A stretch of 64,000 nt of DNA from Ascochyta rabiei (taxonomy: Eukaryota > Ascomycota > Dothideomycetes > Pleosporales > Didymellaceae), in NCBI RefSeq assembly GCF_004011695.2, contig NC_082416.1:1302001-1366000 (forward strand), given 5' to 3'. A program made the translations under genes and the position numbers. The notes beneath the pieces were generated by a model that saw only the letters and a program-made list of their open reading frames with translations, did no database searches and was not told the origin of the DNA. Numbering within the stretch: the stretch's first letter is position 1; every line of letters starts with the position of its first letter. Shown here piece by piece: positions 44,916 through 55,429 of the stretch.

Positions 44916-46571
44916 ATGGGCATCCCGCTCGGCTGGAACATTGTGCGCAACCAGGCAAAGGAGGAGGACGTGCTGCGCGTCGACGTGACGGGGGGCCGAT
45001 CGCCCATCCGGCGGCGCGCGCGAGGGAGCAGACCGCCGAGGGGCCACGCGCGGACTGCCTTTGACACGGACGCTCTGGTGCATGCGTCGACGTCACGCCT
45101 CACGCCCTTCACCCACTTGATCCACCGAGTCGAGCACGCTCCGCGTCTGTCGCACGCGCGCACCCATCTGCCCCCCGCGCGCACCCAGCTGCCCCCCGCG
45201 CCCCCTGCCCCGCCTGCGCCTGCCCTGCGCGACGACAGCCGGCGCCGCGGGGGCCTGCAGTTGCGCTCTCGCAGCACAGAGGGCGACGGGCCAGCAGACA
45301 GCGAGCGCCCTCTGCCAGCCCTGACTCCAGGATTCGCGCCCGCCGGCCTTCGTCCGCTGCACCGCGCCGCCGCCGCCGCCGACGAACGAGCCCGCGTGAG
45401 GCGCCAGCAACGCGAACGCAGAGCCGTTGAAGAGAGCGACCGGCCGCGAAGAGTGCCAGCGCCACCAAGAGCCACGTCGCCCAGGCCTGCTTATGCACGC
45501 CGCACACAAGTGAGCAACTTCTTCATCGACGACAACGACAACAACAACGACAACAACGACGACAACAACAACGACAACAACGACGACAACAACAACGACA
45601 ACAACAACGACAACGACAACGACGACAACGACAACGACGACAACGACGACAACGACAACGACAACGAAAACGACAACGACAACGACGATACCCCCACCAC
45701 CGCCACACACGCCGCCGTCTCCCACCCACCCCTCCGCCGCGTGGGCCACCGCCGCATAGCCGACGGCCCGCTGCCCGCCTCGTCCCTCCGCGAGTCCTGG
45801 TCGCCCGTCTCGACGCTGGACGGCCTCGGCGACCGCGAGCGCAGCAACAGCGTCTCCTCGACCTCGTCCCATCTCCCCTGGCAGACGTTCTTGAGCACCG
45901 TGGTGCCGGACCCCGTCGCGCCCACCGCCGAGTCGTCCTTTGCCTCGGCCGCAGCCAGCGCAAGCTTCACAGCCTCGAGCAGCAGGGCGAGCAGTAGCAA
46001 TTCCAACTCGGCTCGCTCCGAGAACACCCATCTTACCGTTCCATCTCGGCGCGCCAGTCCTGGGCTCCGTGCCAGGCCACAGACCAACGAGAGCTTTGCA
46101 CGCGCCTGCGAGTCCTCCGACGAAGGCGACTCCACAGCCTCCGACACCGAAGACGAGGCCTCCGCCAACCCCCTCTCGCGCCGCCGCATGCGTCCCAGCT
46201 ACTTTGCAGACGAGCCGCCGAGCCCGCGACGCTACGACAGGGGTCTGATGCGACTGGGACCAGACGAGGGGAGGTATGCGACGTCCTACTTTTCCGATCC
46301 CAACTTTGCTCGATTCTCAGGTCCGCTCGATGGGCCAATCGACGGTCCCGAGGACGTTGAAGCGCCCACGAGCTTTGCAACGGTAGACGACGATGCCATG
46401 CCGGCGACGACACCTGCCTCACCGCTGGACCAGGAGCTGAGGGACGCAAGGAGCTTGCTTGAACGCCTCGCGCGCCGGGACGACGTTAGCGACGATTTCT
46501 GGGCGAGTGTCGGCTTGACGAGGAGCTTTGCCGACGGAGTCGAGCGCGTCCAAGAGCGCGGGCACTTTTAG
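44916..46571 (+). CDS. conserved-looking disordered protein with Asn/Asp tract
   Basis: Read as one exon of 551 residues from MGIPLGWNIVRNQAKEEDV. The sequence is mostly predicted disorder: Arg/Pro/Ala-rich at first, then about 60 residues of almost pure Asn and Asp (about 208-268) encoded by AACGAC repeats. A more specific block follows: RESWSPVSTLDGLGDRERSN, WQTFLSTVVPDPVAPTAESS, FASAAASASF. I recall a similar block in uncharacterised proteins of other filamentous ascomycetes, but no function. The C-terminal end (ELRDARSLLERLARRDDVSD, then DFWASVGLTRSF) could fold as a helix. A GTGAGC at 45509, just before the tract, could be a donor, so the tract may be partly intronic. Confidence 0.6.
   Translation: MGIPLGWNIVRNQAKEEDVLRVDVTGGRSPIRRRARGSRPPRGHARTAFDTDALVHASTSRLTPFTHLIHRVEHAPRLSHARTHLPPARTQLPPAPPAPPAPALRDDSRRRGGLQLRSRSTEGDGPADSERPLPALTPGFAPAGLRPLHRAAAAADERARVRRQQRERRAVEESDRPRRVPAPPRATSPRPAYARRTQVSNFFIDDNDNNNDNNDDNNNDNNDDNNNDNNNDNDNDDNDNDDNDDNDNDNENDNDNDDTPTTATHAAVSHPPLRRVGHRRIADGPLPASSLRESWSPVSTLDGLGDRERSNSVSSTSSHLPWQTFLSTVVPDPVAPTAESSFASAAASASFTASSSRASSSNSNSARSENTHLTVPSRRASPGLRARPQTNESFARACESSDEGDSTASDTEDEASANPLSRRRMRPSYFADEPPSPRRYDRGLMRLGPDEGRYATSYFSDPNFARFSGPLDGPIDGPEDVEAPTSFATVDDDAMPATTPASPLDQELRDARSLLERLARRDDVSDDFWASVGLTRSFADGVERVQERGHF
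45532..45690. repeat. AAC/GAC trinucleotide repeat tract
   Basis: Interrupted AAC and GAC codons over about 160 bp, encoding an Asn/Asp run in the enclosing ORF. Confidence 0.95.
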
Positions 46572-47618
46572 TGGATGCGTGCCGTTGCGCTGCTCGCATG
46601 CTACCCTTTCCCGCTGTACGACCGGCGGTGTCGTCTGGGACAGTGAAGAGTCGAGGGTGGTGTCGTCTAGGTCGGTGAAGAGTCGAGGGTGGTGTTGTCT
46701 AGGTCGGTGAAGAGTCGAGGGTGGTGTCGTCTAGGTCGGTGAAGAGTGGAGGGGGGTCGTGTTGGTCCCGTGACAGGTTTGCCGGCCGGGCTTGTTGCGT
46801 GCATTTCGTCGTTCCTTCAAAGTCGAGCCAGCGGTGTTGTTTTGTACTTGAGCGTTGTTATTTCCGGCGTTGTTGTTTGCCGGCATCACATGGTTGGGCA
46901 AGGACACCTTAACTGGCTGTCTACGAAAACAAAATCACGGTAAAAAAGAAGATACGACGGGCTATGATTATGGGAACACATTAGAGATATCAGCTGTGAG
47001 CTGCACAAGGCAGAGGATCAGGAAGTGTATTCTTTTTTTTTTACACTTTAGACTGGAGGAAATCAAAAGTCAAAGCACGGTTGTGCTTCATCTGCCACTT
47101 GCTCGTCCCTTTGTGTGCTTGGAGTGGCTTGCGAGGAGGCATTGAATGGATCGACTAGGTCAAGCAGAATTGCGCGCCACAAAGGACGACCCAGTCACCG
47201 TCTTGCTTTCTGGTCCACGGCAGCTGTTCTGAAGGCGATGGTCGTGAGGCTGGCGTGGTATACCAGACCTTCGACGTTAGGGTTAGGACACCGCAATCGA
47301 TGGTTTTCCATGACTTGCCTAATGGAACAGCATGACTTCCCGACATTCTGCTTCCATGCAGCAATCGACGGCTGTTCGGAACTTGCCCAATGGGGCAGGA
47401 TGTGGCTGATCGCGCGATCGGACGCTGACCTCACATGTCAACATCTTCAACACGCAGTTCTAGATTGCATTTTGCGCCTTTCACCGACGGCTTCCTCTGC
47501 CTCTGACCTCTTCAGCCTTCGAAGAGCAGATCTGCGACCGTGTTTTGCTAGCCATTGGTCCCTTCTGACACCTCATCAACTAAAGGAGCTCTCCCCTCAG
47601 CACCCTTGTCTACTCACC
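46572..47618. other. intergenic region with 32-bp repeat and motif copies
   Basis: 1 kb holding a 32-bp repeat, a telomere-like TTAGGGTTAGG (47277) and two copies of the GCAATCGA(T/C)GG...ACTTGCC motif 68 bp apart (47293, 47361). No gene supported. Confidence 0.55.
46643..46750. repeat. 32-bp tandem repeat, about 3.4 copies
   Basis: The marker GTGAAGAGT recurs at 46643, 46675, 46707 and 46739. It lies just downstream of the disordered-protein gene. Confidence 0.93.
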
Positions 47619-48009
47619 ATGGGTATGACAACCGGCTTCGTAGGCGCCCCAGCAATCCCCCCCTTCACGTCCAATGCTTATTCTACGCCAGCTCGGAGGC
47701 TTCACCCTCACGTCAGCCATCCTCTACCTCTCCATCTCCCTGCACGCGCAAAACCGCGCAACACAAGCCGCTCTCCTGCGCCAGCAACGCAACGTCCTGA
47801 CCAACTTCTACGAACCAAAGCAGCCCGAGGCCGAGCCCAGGGCACGGGAAGTACCGGTCGGGCTGGCAGAGATGGCCAAGGACAGGTGGAACAGGGTCCT
47901 GGAAGAGTCGGTGCAGAAAGTGTACAACACGGATTGGAGAAGGGTCAGGGAGAGCGCCGAAGACAGGCTCAGCACAGTTGCGCAGAAGCTTAGGGAGAGT
48001 GGGAAATGA
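47619..48009 (+). CDS. MIC12: MICOS complex subunit Mic12
   Basis: Two exons, 47619-47639 and 47692-48009 (112 aa). The first exon is just seven codons (MGMTTGF) and joins LGGFTLTSAILYLSISLH, the N-terminal membrane segment typical of fungal Mic12 (Aim5/Fmp51). A soluble helical part follows, with LAEMAKDRWNRVLEESVQKV and NTDWRRVRESAEDRL, which are the family's conserved blocks. Mic12 links Mic10 and Mic60 modules at crista junctions of the mitochondrial inner membrane. The 52-nt intron has an acceptor CTACGCCAG. An unspliced reading starting MGMTTGFVGAPAIPP runs out of frame with the conserved part. Confidence 0.88.
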
Positions 48010-48360
48010 GTGACGGGCGAGAAGAGGGGATGGAGCAGATGGAGGGGCCGAGCTGGGCGAAAGCGACGATACCCTTCTTGCAGCGACGACCTTGGGATTA
48101 TACAACAGCGCGCACTCGTAGACAAGGATGAAGCAGTGCAGGGAGCCTATGCATATCTCCGACACATCAGGCTGACCTTGCGCGCACTCGGTTTTCTTAT
48201 GTCATGTCTATCTTCTTGTCTTCACCTACGCTCCTTCACCTTCTGCCTATCCAATCTATATCAACCGCCCCACTCTGTATCTCTCCACCCAGCTTTTCGA
48301 TTCATCAGCCCAACTCACTCTACAGTTCGGTTCTCCACACTTGCGTTCTTGTGCGCTGCC
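48010..48360. other. intergenic region
   Basis: 351 bp between Mic12 and the 1244-residue gene. Pyrimidine-rich in its last half, as in fungal promoters. The downstream frame stays open here with possible upstream starts, but composition does not look coding. Confidence 0.45.
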
Positions 48361-51300
48361 ATGGCGTCCTTCGGCAAGGTGCTCGATCTGCTCGATGACC
48401 GTTATCTCGAGCTGCAAGACGTCACTGGCAATGTCGAACCGCTACCGACCCTCGTACCGTATGAAGACTACACTCAGAACGTACACGTATACCGAATGGA
48501 TACAAGCCACGAGATCTTCATGGGTCTCATCCAGGACTTCACCATGCGACGAGCTCATGAGACAGGCAAAGAACTCTGGACTTGGTGTGTGCAGTGGGAG
48601 GTTGATCACAGTTCCCATCCTTCGTCGCCTAAAAAAGTACGACTGGATGCACAGCAACCACATACGCTGTCGAACACACCGCAAACGCCTCGCCAGGTGC
48701 CCGCTCTTACCATCTTTGAGCGGCGCACGCTGGATGGGGCGCTGATGCTGGAGGAGGAGATGTTGCGCATCTTGATCGATATAGTGCAGGTTGCCAGCGC
48801 GCTTGTGCCTAACTTCATCGAGTTCCTGTATCGCTGGGTCGACTATTACGAGGGCGATGGAAAGGCGCTCAAGGCGGCGCTGAGGTGGGAGATTCCAAGT
48901 CTGTGGGATTTCGAATACCACCCTCTTGTACTGCCGCCAGAGGGTGATACGGAGACGGAAGTCGGCGCACAGCCTGGTGGGCAGCAAGAGGAGCGAGCAC
49001 AGTCTGCAAGCTACAGCAGGGCTGCGGAGCTGCGAGAGAGTTCGCCAACGAAGAAGATGCATGCGCGACCTAAACCAAACCTAGCAGCTATCGAGCTTCG
49101 TACGTTCTACACAGAAGAAAGCGAGCGGCTGCAGTACAGAGAAGTCAAGTACGGCATTCAACCACCCAAGTTGGAACAACCGTTGCCGCCACTCATCAAC
49201 ATCCCGCGGGACCAATGTAAACGCGCAAAGTATTACGCAGCATGTTTCAAGTCGCGTCAACGCGCACTCTACCTCCTCCTCGAAGCCGGCGTCACCATGC
49301 GCCAAATCAACAACTACCAAAAGCTCCAGACCACTCACCCCAAAGAGACACCAGAGTCTGGCGATGGAAATGGGCTGCGCAACTACCAGAAAGACGCAAA
49401 GTACGCACAAGCCCAGTTCGAGCTCAAAGAGGAGCAGGTTAAACAGCGGGAAATCGCCATCAGCAATAAGCTGGCGGCCGAGGCGCACTTCGCTGCTCAA
49501 ACCGCGGTCCCTGACGGAGCGTCGGGCTTGCCGCTTATTCCTCCTACACCGTCGTATGCGAAACGTCCTGATATGGCTGCTGCGATGGTGGAGAGAATCA
49601 GAGAGACGAGGGTGAAGAAGGGTGAGAAGATCAACTTCGTACCCAAACCGCTCGTGGGCAGGACGAGAAGCAAGATGTTCGAATATGCGAGTGAAAGGCC
49701 AGAGCTGATGCCAGGTGTGGATCTCTCGACGATACCGGGGTGGTATGTAAGACGAACAGGTGCAGAGGAAGAAGATGCAGATTTAGGAGCTGAGACGGAT
49801 GAGTTTCTGAACACATCCGAAGAAGAGGACGAAGAAGACGAAGACGAAGACGATGATACGGACATGGAAAGTGACTCCAGCAATCAAGACGGCAATGGCT
49901 TCGCTGCTATGCCGGTACCAGCTCCCAACCTACCACGTCCTCCACTGCCATTGCCTCTACCACCACGACCTTCTACAGCAATGGTCAGTACAGCAGGCAC
50001 TCTCAGCAACTCCAATCTTATTACGAACGGACAAGTGGCTTTGAATAATCTTCCAACGTCAGCTCTAGGTCCAGCCGATCAGTCTACACCGTCCAACATA
50101 GCAACGTACATGCAAAATCTGAGTTCAGAGCAAGCCGAGCGTTTGCTTCCTTTGCTAAGTGCAGAGGCGCGGCGGGCAGTTACGAGTCGACTTGGGCCGA
50201 ACTATCAGTCTCAGGGCTCTGTAGCGCAAGTCGCCACATCAGGCACTACGAACTCCTCTGCAGACGATCGGTCAGAACCAGACCCAGCAGGGCATCGATA
50301 CATGTATGGAAGGGTGGCGGGGTCACTACATCCTAGATTACCAACAACACAGCCTATACAGGTACGGGATGGTCACAGTTCGGGAAGTTCGTCATTTGCC
50401 AGTGCTGCCCTCGGTCTTCCTACACGTCCGTCTCCTGCTGCAAGCTTCCCCATTGAAACAGAACAGCGGAGGTCGCAGGGCTTTTCATTTAAAAATACCC
50501 CAAATGATCACTCTTCAAGATCTGATCAGCCAAAGTCGGAGCTAGGCGCAGAAGTCGCGGAATCTGCGGAAGAGGATATGTCAAGGCCACTTTTCCATCT
50601 CCGACCGGTACAGAATACCGCCAACCTTGCTGGACTAGGAAGGGAGGCTCTTGTCAATGTCAGTACTGGTCGCGATCTACCAAACCAGTACCCGTCTCCT
50701 GTGACACTCGCTCCGGACGTAGCACAGCAGCGGATATTCAACATGTCGACAGACGGCCTACAATCCTTTTACAGGCCATTCTTCAATGTAACGGATCAAC
50801 CAACTCCATCGATCATAGATGAGAAGCAACACGCTGCGGCCCAGGAAAATCACAACGTACCAGTGTATGCGCTTGCGCCCACGAGTGCTGGACCTGCTTC
50901 CATCAACGCCCAGCCCACCAACACTGGCTTCAACGCTGAATACTTCATGCATCTGCGACGTCAACAAGAGTTGTCAGTATCGCCTACCACATCAAATACT
51001 CGGCAGCAGCCTGTCCAGCTAGCCGAACCGACCGTGTCAGATGCACCATTGACGTTACGACCGCAACTCATGACAGCCTCAGAGCTGGGCCAGCCGTGGT
51101 CTGGGCAGATTCAAGAAATGGTAACAGCAGATCTCGCGGCGATGAATGCTCGAACACATACTGTTCAGGCATCACCTTCTCTCCCACTGCCGCCACCACT
51201 ACCATCGCAACCACAATTTCTCCAATCAGTCCCTCTTACTCTCTCCACCCCTCCACCCCCCTTCCCACCGCCCTCAGGCGCCATGCTCCCTCCACCTCGT

Positions 51301-52095
51301 GCAGGCATGACCCGCAATGCGCCTTCGCCGCTCTCTCTCCCGCCCTCCCAGCCCTCCCCATTCAGCACCATCGTGCCACAAATACCCGCCACATCGCCCT
51401 TCCTCGACCCGCCGTCCAGCGCAGCCCCACCCATCCAGATCTACCTCCCGCAAATCCTAGTCGCAGGGAACAGCATCGGGCCCGGCGGGCAGCACGTAGG
51501 GAACGACGGGCGCATGGAGACCGATGCGCTGCTGCTAGGCCACGAAGACGCGGCGGGTGGTGCGTTGGTGCTGAGCAAGGCGCTGTTCCTACCCGTTGGC
51601 GTGTGGGAGAACACGCTGCGGAAGGTGCGCGGTGGACGCTGGAGCGTGCTGGAGACGTATGGCTGTCCGTCTACGCACCCTGCCAAGGGTAAGGGGAAGG
51701 CGAGAGCGGGGGTAGGGGGGACCGGGCGGGAGGCGGAGTGTCATGGCGCTGTGTATGGGAAGTTGGCCACGGCGTATGCGCTTATGAGAGGGAGTCCTCC
51801 CGCGGCTAGGGAGGAGCTTTTGACGAAACGGTGGCGGGTGAGTCGGGGTCCGTTGACGGCGTTGGATCGTGGTGCGGTCTGGGAGGGCTGGGCTGCGTAC
51901 ATAGACCAGGATATCAAGATGAGCGCTATTGAGAGGAAGGGAGCGATGGGGAGGGATGTCAATGGAGCAGCTGCCAAAGTGGAGGATGGCGATGTCAGAG
52001 ACGGGCACTGGCCGTGTAGCAAGGATGGGGAGGCGGCGAGGAGGAGACGAGAGATGGAAGAGCTGATGGATGAAGACGAGGATATGGATGACTAG
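48361..52095 (+). CDS. large uncharacterised protein
   Basis: Single exon of 1244 residues starting MASFGKVLDLLDDRYLELQD in a good Kozak context (GCCATGG). I do not recognise a named domain. The first 210 residues look globular (HEIFMGLIQDFTMRRAHETG; FIEFLYRWVDYYEGDGKALK). Another conserved-looking segment lies around 255-330 (YGIQPPKLEQPLPPLINIPR; YYAACFKSRQRALYLLLEAG) and one near 410-465 (ERIRETRVKKGEKINF; PGVDLSTIPGWYVRR). An acidic stretch (about 480-505) precedes a long Ser/Pro/Gln-rich disordered region. The C-terminal 130 residues are again ordered-looking, with RWSVLETYGCPSTHP and GPLTALDRGAVWEGWAAYID, and end with acidic residues. The layout suggests a nuclear scaffold or regulator, but that is speculation. 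A longer start (48010) is possible but unlikely. Confidence 0.75.
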   Translation: MASFGKVLDLLDDRYLELQDVTGNVEPLPTLVPYEDYTQNVHVYRMDTSHEIFMGLIQDFTMRRAHETGKELWTWCVQWEVDHSSHPSSPKKVRLDAQQPHTLSNTPQTPRQVPALTIFERRTLDGALMLEEEMLRILIDIVQVASALVPNFIEFLYRWVDYYEGDGKALKAALRWEIPSLWDFEYHPLVLPPEGDTETEVGAQPGGQQEERAQSASYSRAAELRESSPTKKMHARPKPNLAAIELRTFYTEESERLQYREVKYGIQPPKLEQPLPPLINIPRDQCKRAKYYAACFKSRQRALYLLLEAGVTMRQINNYQKLQTTHPKETPESGDGNGLRNYQKDAKYAQAQFELKEEQVKQREIAISNKLAAEAHFAAQTAVPDGASGLPLIPPTPSYAKRPDMAAAMVERIRETRVKKGEKINFVPKPLVGRTRSKMFEYASERPELMPGVDLSTIPGWYVRRTGAEEEDADLGAETDEFLNTSEEEDEEDEDEDDDTDMESDSSNQDGNGFAAMPVPAPNLPRPPLPLPLPPRPSTAMVSTAGTLSNSNLITNGQVALNNLPTSALGPADQSTPSNIATYMQNLSSEQAERLLPLLSAEARRAVTSRLGPNYQSQGSVAQVATSGTTNSSADDRSEPDPAGHRYMYGRVAGSLHPRLPTTQPIQVRDGHSSGSSSFASAALGLPTRPSPAASFPIETEQRRSQGFSFKNTPNDHSSRSDQPKSELGAEVAESAEEDMSRPLFHLRPVQNTANLAGLGREALVNVSTGRDLPNQYPSPVTLAPDVAQQRIFNMSTDGLQSFYRPFFNVTDQPTPSIIDEKQHAAAQENHNVPVYALAPTSAGPASINAQPTNTGFNAEYFMHLRRQQELSVSPTTSNTRQQPVQLAEPTVSDAPLTLRPQLMTASELGQPWSGQIQEMVTADLAAMNARTHTVQASPSLPLPPPLPSQPQFLQSVPLTLSTPPPPFPPPSGAMLPPPRAGMTRNAPSPLSLPPSQPSPFSTIVPQIPATSPFLDPPSSAAPPIQIYLPQILVAGNSIGPGGQHVGNDGRMETDALLLGHEDAAGGALVLSKALFLPVGVWENTLRKVRGGRWSVLETYGCPSTHPAKGKGKARAGVGGTGREAECHGAVYGKLATAYALMRGSPPAAREELLTKRWRVSRGPLTALDRGAVWEGWAAYIDQDIKMSAIERKGAMGRDVNGAAAKVEDGDVRDGHWPCSKDGEAARRRREMEELMDEDEDMDD

Positions 52096-52197
52096 ATCTT
52101 TTGGTAGAGTGAATTCGGCCGGGTTAGCAATGGATCATCTGCGCCACAGCAGATACCAAAGCCGGTTCACCATACTTGTTTGCGTTTCACGGCTTCT

Positions 52198-53068
52198 TTA
52201 TATGCAGCGTCCACCATCGACTTCCAAGTTGACGCCCGTGATGAACTTGGCCTCATCGCTCGCCATAAACACACACGCATTCACCACATCCTCCACCTCG
52301 CCAATCCTGCCCATCGGCACGTTTCCAATGAACTTTGTCCGGTTCTCAGGCGTGTCCTCCATGCCTGTGAACGCCGAGAAAAGCCCCGTCCCTGTAACAA
52401 GCGGGCAGATGGAGTTGACGCGGATCTGATGGGCGCCGTACTCAGCAGCTAAACCTTTCGTTGCCTGTGGGCAATATCAGCACAATGGGGCGTCGTCTGT
52501 CGGTTGAACGGTATACGCACATTCCACACCGCGCCCTTGGATGCATTATACCATACCAACCCGGGCCTCGGTCGCGTTGCACCCACACTCGCAATGTTGA
52601 CTATGACACCCCCTTCTTTCCTATCGACTGCCTGGCCCACCCATGCCTGGCACCCCAGATACACACCTTTGACGTTCACGTCAAACACCCTCTCGAACTC
52701 CTCCTCCGTCACCTCGACCGTAGGCTTGTTCACGTACGACCATCCCGCGTTATTGACCAAGATGTCGCAACGCCCGAACTTGTCCTTGACGGCTTGCATC
52801 GTCGAGTCCCAATCGGCGCGCTTGGTGACGTCCATCTTGTGGAAGACGAGGTTCTGCTCGTCTTTGGCCGCCGTGGCCTGTCCGCCCTTCTCGTTGATGT
52901 CACACACGAGCACTTTGCAGCCTTCGGCGGCGTAGCGGAGCGCTATGCCTGCGCCGAAGCCTGAGCCTGCGCCTGGAGGTGGGTTAGTTGGTGGTGTGGG
53001 TGCTGGGGGGAGGGGGAAGGGGAGGAGGTACCGGTCACGATCGCGACTTTGCCGTCAAGTCTGCCCAT
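52198..53068 (-). CDS. short-chain dehydrogenase/reductase
   Basis: Three exons: 53032-53068, 52521-52972 and 52198-52464 (251 aa). Classical SDR: cofactor motif TGAGSGFGAG formed across the first splice, NNAG, the catalytic Ser (VIVNIASVGATRP) and the YxxxK pair (YNASKGAV), then ICPLVTGTGL. An acidic residue after the second strand (VLVCDINEKGG) favours NAD(H) over NADP(H). Substrate unknown; family relatives include 3-oxoacyl-ACP reductases and sugar-alcohol dehydrogenases. It is divergent from the succinate-semialdehyde dehydrogenase gene across about 450 bp, so the two could share control. Confidence 0.9.
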
Positions 53069-53516
53069 TGTATGAGTGTGGGGTGAATTGGAGCTATGAG
53101 GGAAGTGGGTAAGTCGTGCAAGTGGTGTGTCGAGTTACAAAGGAATGGTTCTGGTGTTGTGAGCACCGTCTCAGACAGCTATAGGTCATGTAACCGAGCT
53201 CGAACAGCAGCAGCGGGCTTCTCTCCGCCATCACCTATCTCAAATCCTGGCGCTGCCGAGATGGGAGCATGGTGAGGGGTAACAGAGAGGTACGCTAACG
53301 TCTGTCGGGGAGCGGTGGTGGTCGGCGTAGACGGGCGCTCATTGGCCATGCATCATGTCGGCTATATGGAAGCTGGGTGGGGTTATCAACAGACAGATGT
53401 CATTGATCCCTGACGCCTCAAAAAGGGTGGCTGCTTTCCCGCTGTCTCTTGAACTTCGACGCACGATCCTCGTTGTTTGTCGTTAGTCCAATTAATACAG
53501 TGCAATTGCAAGTAAG
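53069..53516. other. divergent promoter region (SDR / SSADH)
   Basis: 448 bp between divergent starts; one CCAAT at about 53488. No repeats or other genes. Confidence 0.5.
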
Positions 53517-55179
53517 ATGGGTTCAGCACAGAAGTACGAGCTGCCGTTCAAGGTGAGCTCGAGGCGCCAAAGTCTAGACGTAGTTCGGTGTTGATCTCTA
53601 GACAGCTCAACAACCCAGACCTCCTCCACAATCAGTCATATGTTGGTGGCGAGTGGGTGAATGCAAAGTCTGGGAAGACGTTTGAAGTCCTTGGTTGGTC
53701 ATCCCGCGAGACCTACCTTTCGTTTGTGCTGACAGTGTCGCAGACCCCGGCACCGGAAAGGCGTGGACAGAATGCCCCACAAACGATGCGTCCGACGTTG
53801 ATGCTGCCGTCAAGAACTCGCACGAAGCTTTCCTCGAGTATAAGAAGATCAGCCCTCGCCAAAGAGCACAGTTTTTGTACAAGTGGGACCAGCTGATCCG
53901 CGAGAACAAGGAAGACATTGCTACGATTCTAGTGTACGAAACTGGAAAGCCCCGTTCTGAAGCCTATGGCGAGATTGACTACTCCACTGGCTTCACCTGG
54001 TGGTTTGCTGGAGAAGCCGAGCGCATCCAAGGCAGCGTCTTCACACCAGCGTTACCGAACCGGCGCATTTTCACAATCAAGCAACCAGCAGGTGTTGCTG
54101 CAGCTCTCGTTCCGTGGAACTTCCCGATAGCCATGATTCTGCGAAAGGCTGGTGCAGCCCTTGCAGCAGGATGCACCATGATTGTCAAGCCGAGTCCGGA
54201 AACACCCATCACTGTCCTGGCACTGGCGTACCTTGCGGTTCAGGCTGGGTTCCCGAAGGGTGCGCTGAACGTATTGACCACAGATCTCGACAAGACGCCT
54301 GAGCTCAGTGAAGCGCTTTGTCGCCATCCTCTCATTGCTAAAGTCACCTTCACAGGATCGACAAGGGTAGGAAAGCTGGTTGCGAAGATCTGCGCGGACA
54401 ACTTGAAAAAGGTGACGCTGGAATTGGGAGGAAACTGTCCGGTCCTGATCTTCGACGATGCGAACATCGAGCAAGCAATGTCCCAGATCTTTGCTCTGAA
54501 ATACCGCCATGCTGGTCAGGCCTGCATAACTGCAAACCGCATCTATGTTCAGTCCGGCATCTTCGACAAGTTCCTTGAACGGTGGAACGCCGAAACGGAC
54601 AAGATAGTCGTTGGCCATGGTTCAGACGAGAAGACCACCATGGGCCCAGTCACAACACCTCGAGGTGCTCAAAAGGCGCTCGAGCTGGTCGAGGATGCTA
54701 AGAAGAAGGGTGCAAAGATTCACAAGGGTGGAAACAAAATCGAGAAGAATGGCGGGTACTTTTTCGAGCCGACTGTCATCACTGGCGTCACTCCGGACAT
54801 GGACATTGCAAATGAAGAGGTGTTCTCGCCCATTTGCACATTCATCAAGTTCGATACAGAGGAGGAGGTGGTTAAGAAGGCAAATGACACCTCTATGGGT
54901 CTTGCATCCTACCTATTCACGAAGAATGTTGACCGATTGTGGAGACTGTTCGAGAATCTCGAGGCTGGCATGATCGGTCTGAACACTGGTAAGCCAAAGA
55001 ATAGCATGACTTGAATGCAGTCAGATTGACCAACAAAAACAGGCAACTCATCGGCGGCGGAGTCACCCTTCGGTGGAATCAAGCAGAGTGGTTACGGAAA
55101 GGAGTCTGGAAAGGATGTGGCCGTCAACGAGTACCTGATCACAAAGACGGGCACTTTCACCTTGGAGGAGAATGCTTAA
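53517..55179 (+). CDS. succinate-semialdehyde dehydrogenase family (NAD(P)+)
   Basis: Four exons: 53517-53552, 53606-53693, 53744-54988 and 55043-55179 (501 aa). The ALDH fold is complete: LVPWNFPIAMILRKAGAALA, AGCTMIVKPSPETP, FTGSTRVGKLV, the general-base Glu near 268 (LELGGNCPVLIFDDA), the catalytic Cys near 305 (HAGQACITANRIYVQ), EEVFSPICTF and, after the last splice, ESPFGGIKQSGYGKESG. The closest type is the GabD/Uga2 group, which oxidises succinate semialdehyde to succinate in GABA breakdown. Specificity within that group is inferred. No targeting signal is evident at the N-terminus (MGSAQKYELPFKLNNPDLL). The acceptor at 53605 was chosen because it keeps frame. Confidence 0.88.
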
Positions 55180-55429
55180 GGGGTCAAGGCAGGCAGTGAT
55201 AAAGCGTTGAAACAGTGTCATGAATTCAGACAAAGGCCAAGATCATTGTGATTCTCTGGTAGTTGTTTGACCTCATGCATGATGTAACACGTGATGGCGC
55301 TACTGACCGCATCGTGGGCGGCTGCACCACCTGTCGGTCTGGTCTCGGAACCTTGGTCGAGCTCGCGCCTCTGGTACACCACATCGTCACAACCCACTGA
55401 CTCAACGCCACACAATCTTTACCGCGAAA

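Noticed and set aside
47277..47287. Interstitial telomere repeat (TTAGGGTTAGG)
   Set aside because: Less than two units; likely chance, with normal genes on both sides.
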